Shown one piece after another: positions 59,392 through 64,000 of a stretch of DNA of 64,000 nucleotides; within the stretch, counting starts at the first letter, position 1, and each line of letters starts with the position of its first letter. The notes beneath the pieces were generated by a model. It did not search any database and was not told where the DNA came from. It worked only from the letters and a program-made list of their open reading frames with translations. The DNA comes from Myxococcales bacterium (GTDB lineage Bacteria; Myxococcota_A; Polyangia; Haliangiales; Haliangiaceae): assembly GCA_016716835.1 (NCBI GenBank), contig JADJUW010000001.1:310001-374000 (forward strand). Reading direction: 5' to 3'. A program made the translations under genes and the position numbers.

Positions 59392-60245
59392 AAGGCCTGC
59401 AGTATCCCCGGGCTAGCCAAATCTCGCAAGATTTCGTCCAACAGCCGACCAAAGCTCTGCTTGGCCTGCTGGGCGTTGGTGGTCACCTCGTGGTGCGTGA
59501 GCGGCGTGGGCGATAGTCCGGCCGCTTGGTTGGTGATGCACGAAATGCCAATGACCTTGGCGCCCATATGATTTGCGACGACGGTTTCCGGCACCGTCGA
59601 CATGCCCGCGGCATCGGCGCCGATTGCCCGCAACATGCGGATTTCGGCCGGCGTTTCGTAGGCTGGCCCAGGCATGGCGGCGTAGACGCCGTCTTGCAAC
59701 GTTATCCCGGCGCGACTCGCGGCGGTATGGGCGAGGGCACGCAGCGTGGGATGATACGCATAGGTCATATCGGGGAAGCGTGGGCCTAAGGTCTCGTCGT
59801 TCGGCCCGCGCAGCGCCTGGTCGCGCAGCATATCGATGTGGTCGTTGATCAGCATAAGCGTGCACGGTGGCCACTCGGCGCGAATGCCCCCAGCCGCGTT
59901 GGTCAGCACGAGCACGCGCGCGCCGAGATGCACCAGCAGGCGCGCAGGGTAGGCGACCTGCGCCGCCGAGTGGCCCTCGTACATGTGCACGCGGCCTTGC
60001 AGCGCGGCCACGGTCATCCCGTGGCGTTCTCCGATCACCAGCTTGCCGTGGTGCCCAGGCACCGTGCTGCTCGGCATATGTGGGATGTCACTAAAGGGAA
60101 TCTTCGTCGGGCCCGCAAGAATGTCGGCAAAATCGCCCAGGCCCGAGCCAAGGATAATGCCAACCACGGGCTTGGCTGGGGTGTGGCGGGCGATGGCGGC
60201 CTTGCTTTCGTCAAGCGCGGCGCGGAGGTTGCTTGCAATAGTCAT
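59388..60245 (-). CDS. Purine nucleoside phosphorylase (trimeric class)
   Basis: Phosphorolysis of (deoxy)inosine and guanosine to base and (deoxy)ribose-1-phosphate. The 285-aa protein has GIILGSGLGDFAD, STVPGHHGKLVIGE, GRVHMYEGHSAAQVAYPARL, and the signature VYAAMPGPAYETPAEIRMLR. Length and motifs fit the trimeric mammalian-like PNP (PunA/XapA group) instead of hexameric DeoD. ATGA overlaps link it to the gene before and after. Confidence 0.94.
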   Translation of the reverse strand: MTIASNLRAALDESKAAIARHTPAKPVVGIILGSGLGDFADILAGPTKIPFSDIPHMPSSTVPGHHGKLVIGERHGMTVAALQGRVHMYEGHSAAQVAYPARLLVHLGARVLVLTNAAGGIRAEWPPCTLMLINDHIDMLRDQALRGPNDETLGPRFPDMTYAYHPTLRALAHTAASRAGITLQDGVYAAMPGPAYETPAEIRMLRAIGADAAGMSTVPETVVANHMGAKVIGISCITNQAAGLSPTPLTHHEVTTNAQQAKQSFGRLLDEILRDLASPGILQAL

Positions 60246-61549
60246 CGTATGGTCTCCAAGATGCGGCTGCCAGCCGCGGTTACGGGCTCGTCGACGATCG
60301 CGATCGCGGCGGCGACCTCGCCGCGCGCCGCGCTAGCCCGCTCGGCCTGTGAGGCATGGATGCGCGCCAGGACATCGCCCTTGCTAACGCGCTCACCGCG
60401 TTTGGCAAACACTTCAAGGCCGGCGGCTGGGTCGACGTGGTCTTCTTTGCGAACGCGACCTGCACCGAGCCGCAGCGAGAGTTGGGCCAGCGCCAGTGAA
60501 TCGATGGGGGCGACAAAACCAGCGGCGGTCGCGACTACCTCGACCACGTGCGCCGCGCGCGGCAAGCGCTCCGGCTCGTCGCAGACGCGTGGATCGCCGC
60601 CTTGGGCCTCAATCACTTGCGCGAACCTCGCGAGCGCGGCGCCATTGTCGAGCACGCGTTCGAGTTGCTGCGCGCCATCCGCGGTGTCGCGGGCGCGGCC
60701 CGCAAGGCATAACATCTCCGCGCCGAGCGCGACGGTCAGCTCTCGCGTATCGGCGGGGCCCTTGCCGCGCAGCACCTCGAGCGCTTCGGCAACTTCAAGC
60801 GCGTTGCCGATGGTGGCGCCAATGGGTTCATTCATGTCGGTCAACATCACCGTGACGCGGCAACCCGCGGCGTGGCCAATGGCCTTGATCGTGAGCCCCA
60901 ACGCGCGCGCGCTCGCTACATCAGCCATGAAGGCGCCGCGCCCCACCTTGCAATCGAGCACAAGGCCCGAGATGCCAGAGGCGAGTTTTTTGGACATGAT
61001 CGATGACGCGATGAGCGGGATCGACTCGACCGTCGCCGTGACGTCGCGGATCGCATACAGGCGTCGATCGGCAGGCGCCAAGCGATCGGTCTGGCCGATG
61101 AGCGCGACGCCAAGCGACGCGACCTGGCGCTGAAACGTCTGAATGTCGAGGTTGACGCGAAAGCCGGGGATGGCCTCTAGCTTGTCCAGCGTGCCGCCCG
61201 TATGGCCCAGGCCGCGGCCCGAGATCATGGGTACGGCAACGCCACAGGCGGCCACCGCGGGTGCGAGTGGCAGCGAAATCTTATCGCCGACGCCGCCGGT
61301 GGAATGCTTGTCGATGGCCGGTCGATCAAGGGTTGGCCACGTCAGCACGTCGCCGGAGTGGGTCATCGCCTGCGCCCACACCGCGAGCTCCTCGTCAGCG
61401 AGGCCCTGAAAGTAGATTGCCATTAGCATCGCGGCCACTTGATAGTCGGCGATGGCATCCGTCGCGACGCCGTGGATAAAGGCCTTGATTTCTTCAGGCA
61501 ACAGCGGCTGGCCGTCGCGCTTTTTCTTGATCAACGTGGGCACATGCAT
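60242..61549 (-). CDS. Thymidine/pyrimidine-nucleoside phosphorylase
   Basis: Phosphorolysis of thymidine or uridine. The 435-aa protein has the N-terminal helical domain (LIKKKRDGQPLLPEEIKAFI) and the phosphate motif KHSTGGVGDKISLPLAP. RGLGHTGGTLDKLEAIPGFR and the substrate site segment ESIPLIASSIMSKKLASG follow, then the C-terminal domain with an embedded beta barrel. It is of the DeoA/Pdp family; which subtype cannot be settled. The start ATG 61549 is 11 bases after the kinase stop; GTG 61564 is an alternative. Confidence 0.92.
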   Translation of the reverse strand: MHVPTLIKKKRDGQPLLPEEIKAFIHGVATDAIADYQVAAMLMAIYFQGLADEELAVWAQAMTHSGDVLTWPTLDRPAIDKHSTGGVGDKISLPLAPAVAACGVAVPMISGRGLGHTGGTLDKLEAIPGFRVNLDIQTFQRQVASLGVALIGQTDRLAPADRRLYAIRDVTATVESIPLIASSIMSKKLASGISGLVLDCKVGRGAFMADVASARALGLTIKAIGHAAGCRVTVMLTDMNEPIGATIGNALEVAEALEVLRGKGPADTRELTVALGAEMLCLAGRARDTADGAQQLERVLDNGAALARFAQVIEAQGGDPRVCDEPERLPRAAHVVEVVATAAGFVAPIDSLALAQLSLRLGAGRVRKEDHVDPAAGLEVFAKRGERVSKGDVLARIHASQAERASAARGEVAAAIAIVDEPVTAAGSRILETIR

Positions 61550-61560
61550 AGGGCTCGTCT

Positions 61561-63045
61561 TCACGGTTTCGCCGCGGCGGATACATCTTGTGCCAAGCGA
61601 AAGGTTACGTCGGGGCGGGGATCGTCGGGGACTTCTTTGCTGGTGAGCCCGCGTATAATGGTGCGACGAGGCGCTTCGGAAGCGACCCATTCCCACAGCA
61701 TCCCGGGTGGTGCCGCGATCTTGTCGGCCGCGGCCGCTAGCTCGTCGCGTGTCGCCAGGCGCTTGCCTGAGGCCTCGGCGAACGCACGCGCTTGTGTGTA
61801 GGAAATGTTCGTCACGGGTTGCTCATCGGGTGCCGCAGGTGCATCCGCGACGACCGCGCGATAGGCCGCGGTTGTGACCGGTGCGACCTCGACGGCCACT
61901 TGCTTGCCGCCGACCGTGATGATGGTGCGGCTGCTAGCGAGTTCATCGATGGGCGCGTGGGCGGGCCGCGAGGCATAGGCCCATAGGCCCGATACGAAGA
62001 CCGCGACGGAAAATACCGTCAGCGGCCAAATCCACCGCGGCCAACGGGGCGCAGCGACGTAAAGCGAATCCGCCGCCTCCGACCAGTCGCCGCTGGTGGC
62101 AGGCGCGGGCTGACGAAGGTTTTCCGTAGACGCCGCCATCGCCACGGGCGCTTTGGTGACGGGCGCAGGCGGGGTCGCAGTCGGGGACGCCGCAGCATAG
62201 CGCGTCGCCATGGCGTCTAGCGTTGCGATTAACTCATCGTAGCGCGGCCGTTCGGCGGGATCTTTCGCCATGAGCTGGCGGCATAGCGCTGCCAAGTCGG
62301 CGGGCACGTCGGGGCGATATTGCCGAGGGTCAGGCGCCGGGTCGCGCAGGTGGCGCGCGACCACCTTGAGATATTTATCCTCGGACGCAACGCCCGTGCG
62401 AAACGGCGGTCGTCCTGTGAGCAAGAAAAATAGCGTCCCGCCAAGCGCGTAAATATCGCAACGCTCATCAAGTGGCTCGCCACGCGCTTGCTCGGGCGCG
62501 ATATAGTCGGGTGTGCCAACCACGACGCCCATGCCGGTCAGCGCGGGTTCGCGCCCCGGGTCTTTTGGCTTGGCAAGCCCGAAGTCGGTCACCTTGATCG
62601 AGCCATTGTGCAGCCGCACGAGATTGCTCGGCTTGACGTCGCGATGAATGATGCCGGCAGCCGAGGCCGCGGCCAGCCCCATCGCGGCATCGCGCGTCGC
62701 CGCGGCCGCCGCGCTGGCAGATAGGGGCCCGTGGCGTTCTACGTGCGTGCCGAGGTCAACGCCCGCTAGCAGCTCCATCGCGATGTACGGCAGATCGCCG
62801 TGCATCCCGGTCGCAAACACCGACACCACGTGCGGATGCGCGATCGCCGCGACGGCGCGGCCTTCGCGCAAAAAACGCGCGCGCAGCTCGGCGTTGTCGC
62901 GGTGCCTCGTGCTGAGCATCTTGACCGCCACTACGCGCGCCAGGCCGGTGTCGAGGGCCTCGAAGACTTCTCCCATGGAGCCCGATCCGAGAAATCGCTC
63001 GATGCGATAAGCACCCAGCATGGTCCCTGGTTCTAGCGCCGACAT
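61561..63045 (-). CDS. Membrane Ser/Thr kinase with small FGE-sulfatase-like extracellular domain
   Basis: A 494-aa Hanks-type kinase. Glycine loop LGSGSMGEVFEA, VAVKML Lys, HRDVKPSNLV, intact DFG (VTDFGLAKPKD) and APEQ are present. A Pro/Ala-rich linker precedes a membrane helix (WIWPLTVFSVAVFVSGLW). The outside part (about residues 380-480) looks like a shortened formylglycine-generating enzyme domain: VTTAAYRAVV, PVTNISYTQARAFAEASGKRL, EWVASEAP and FRLAQ. The full FGE fold needs about 250 residues, so it is a reduced sensor-type version. It heads the nucleoside salvage operon, 11 bases before its first enzyme gene. Confidence 0.85.
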   Translation of the reverse strand: MSALEPGTMLGAYRIERFLGSGSMGEVFEALDTGLARVVAVKMLSTRHRDNAELRARFLREGRAVAAIAHPHVVSVFATGMHGDLPYIAMELLAGVDLGTHVERHGPLSASAAAAATRDAAMGLAAASAAGIIHRDVKPSNLVRLHNGSIKVTDFGLAKPKDPGREPALTGMGVVVGTPDYIAPEQARGEPLDERCDIYALGGTLFFLLTGRPPFRTGVASEDKYLKVVARHLRDPAPDPRQYRPDVPADLAALCRQLMAKDPAERPRYDELIATLDAMATRYAAASPTATPPAPVTKAPVAMAASTENLRQPAPATSGDWSEAADSLYVAAPRWPRWIWPLTVFSVAVFVSGLWAYASRPAHAPIDELASSRTIITVGGKQVAVEVAPVTTAAYRAVVADAPAAPDEQPVTNISYTQARAFAEASGKRLATRDELAAAADKIAAPPGMLWEWVASEAPRRTIIRGLTSKEVPDDPRPDVTFRLAQDVSAAAKP

Positions 63046-63113
63046 GGAGGCGGGAGCATACCTGGGGATGACGCCTCGGTGGGCCCTGATGGCGTTGAAT
63101 TCGCCCGTCGCGC

Positions 63114-64000
63114 CTACTGATGCTCGGCGCGCGCCGACAGATTTTCAAAGCGCGTGTAGCGACCTTCGAAGTGCGTCTCGACGGTGCCGGTGGCGCCGTG
63201 ACGGTTTTTGCCGAGGATGATTTCCGCGACGCCGCGAGCCTCAGAATCCTTGTTGTAGACCTCGTCGCGATAGATAAAGAGGATGACGTCGGCATCCTGC
63301 TCGATCGCGCCCGACTCGCGCAAGTCAGACAGCTGCGGCCGCTTATCGGTGCGATTCTCGAGGCTGCGGTTGAGCTGCGACAGCGCCAGCACTGGGCACC
63401 CTAGCTCCTTGGCGAGCTGCTTGAGGCCGCGCGAGATTTCGGAAATCTCCTGTTCGCGGCTGGCCTTGGCCGCTTGCGGCGAGCCGCGCATGAGCTGCAA
63501 GTAGTCGATGACGATGAGGCCCGCCTTGCGGTCGCCAAAGAGCTCGCGATTGGCGCGAAAACGCCGCGCCCGTGCGCGCAGCTCGCGCAGCGACAGCGCT
63601 GGCGTGTCGTCGATCAAAATGGGCGCCTTAGACAGCGTGTTGGCCGCATACGTCAAATTTGTCATGTCTTGGCGCTGTAACTGGCCACGCCGCAACGCCG
63701 ACGAATCGACCCGCGCCTCGGAACACAGCATCCGTTCGGCGAGCTGCGACGACGACATTTCGAGCGAAAACACCAACACCGGCCAGCCGCCCGTGACGGC
63801 GCAGTTTTGCGCGATCGATAGCGCAAACGACGTCTTACCCATCGCCGGACGCGCCGCGAGGATGATGAGCTCGGTCGGCTGAAGGCCCGCCGTTTTTTGA
63901 TCGAGGTCGGTAAAGCCTGTCGGCACGCCGGTGATGCCGTCGGCCTGCGCGAAGCGCTCGTCGAGCGAGCTAAACACCTTCTTGATCAGGCTCTTGATCG
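63114..64000 (-). CDS. dnaB: Replicative DNA helicase DnaB, 5' part outside the window
   Basis: The C-terminal RecA-like ATPase domain of DnaB: ARPAMGKTSFALSIA (Walker A), IVIDYLQLM (Walker B), the SQLNRSLENR region and arginine-finger region GAIEQDADVILFIYRDEVYN. The frame is open at the window edge: before GTG 63977 the reading continues as IKSLIKK, so the N-terminal domain lies beyond base 64000. The stop is at 63114. No intein is present in the visible part. The kinase gene follows 68 bp downstream. Confidence 0.95.
   Translation of the reverse strand, partial: IKSLIKKVFSSLDERFAQADGITGVPTGFTDLDQKTAGLQPTELIILAARPAMGKTSFALSIAQNCAVTGGWPVLVFSLEMSSSQLAERMLCSEARVDSSALRRGQLQRQDMTNLTYAANTLSKAPILIDDTPALSLRELRARARRFRANRELFGDRKAGLIVIDYLQLMRGSPQAAKASREQEISEISRGLKQLAKELGCPVLALSQLNRSLENRTDKRPQLSDLRESGAIEQDADVILFIYRDEVYNKDSEARGVAEIILGKNRHGATGTVETHFEGRYTRFENLSARAEHQ

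Noticed and set aside
58958..59452. In-frame extension upstream of the amidohydrolase
   Set aside because: It overlaps cdd in another frame and shows no amidohydrolase character. ATG 58957 precedes the normal start.

Overview
The window is GC-rich, densely packed bacterial chromosomal DNA with about 60 genes and no insertion sequence, prophage or CRISPR array that I can see. Several traits point to a deltaproteobacterial or Myxococcota-type Gram-negative: three eukaryotic-like Ser/Thr kinases (one with PEGA repeats, one with a small FGE-like output, one frameshifted), many lipoproteins with no recognised function, a PilZ protein, S55-type and M1-type exported peptidases, and system I cytochrome c maturation with a CxxxY-type CcmE. 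The lineage is an inference from gene content. No taxonomic marker such as 16S rRNA is present.

Layout. 1-480: a hairpin-rich repeat tract and a tRNA-Gly(GCC) gene on the minus strand with its promoter. 484-8385: housekeeping genes (glmS, moaC, fusA, a Dam-family methylase, moaA) mixed with hypothetical genes. 8455-16762: one tightly overlapping + strand ccm operon (ccmE, a ccmF-ccmH fusion, a ccmI-like gene, an unknown secreted membrane protein, ccmA, ccmB, ccmC and two small membrane proteins). 16765-25620: a frameshifted kinase gene divergent from an acyl-CoA dehydrogenase, a 590-base stretch with only decayed coding signal, an M1-like lipoprotein peptidase, glpX with a YbgC-type thioesterase, enolase and a Cys-rich lipoprotein with a clear terminator. 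25742-27786: larB-larC for the nickel-pincer cofactor. 27839-31554: two overlapping sensor kinase genes, the first without an ATPase domain. 31638-38130: small hypotheticals, a MacB/LolCDE-like ABC transporter, and a PEGA kinase with an altered DFG motif. 38139-47186: ArsA-like ATPase, metallo-beta-lactamase-fold proteins (one lacking its metal ligands), yacG, PilZ, an envelope-glycan set (GT-C, GT2 and NodB-type proteins) and RNase HI. 47243-50743: three tandem related lipoproteins and a histone-like Lys/Ala-rich protein. 50927-57548: beta-propeller and S55 peptidase pair, HTH plus lipoprotein pair, ferritin-like protein. 57611-64000: a minus-strand nucleoside-salvage operon (amidohydrolase, cdd, pnp, deoA/pdp) led by a membrane Ser/Thr kinase, downstream of a 5'-truncated dnaB.

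The most unexpected items are: (i) two long-stem structured elements at 50766-50921 and 56506-56628, each filling the gap between convergent genes and sharing a short core; (ii) the twin-hairpin repeats at 57-120 and 185-252, whose stems differ in sequence but keep perfect pairing; (iii) the split sensor-kinase pair; (iv) an unknown gene inside the ccm operon, beside CcmE(CxxxY) and a CcmF-CcmH fusion; (v) a metallo-beta-lactamase-fold protein with its metal site replaced; and (vi) a kinase heading a nucleoside-salvage operon.
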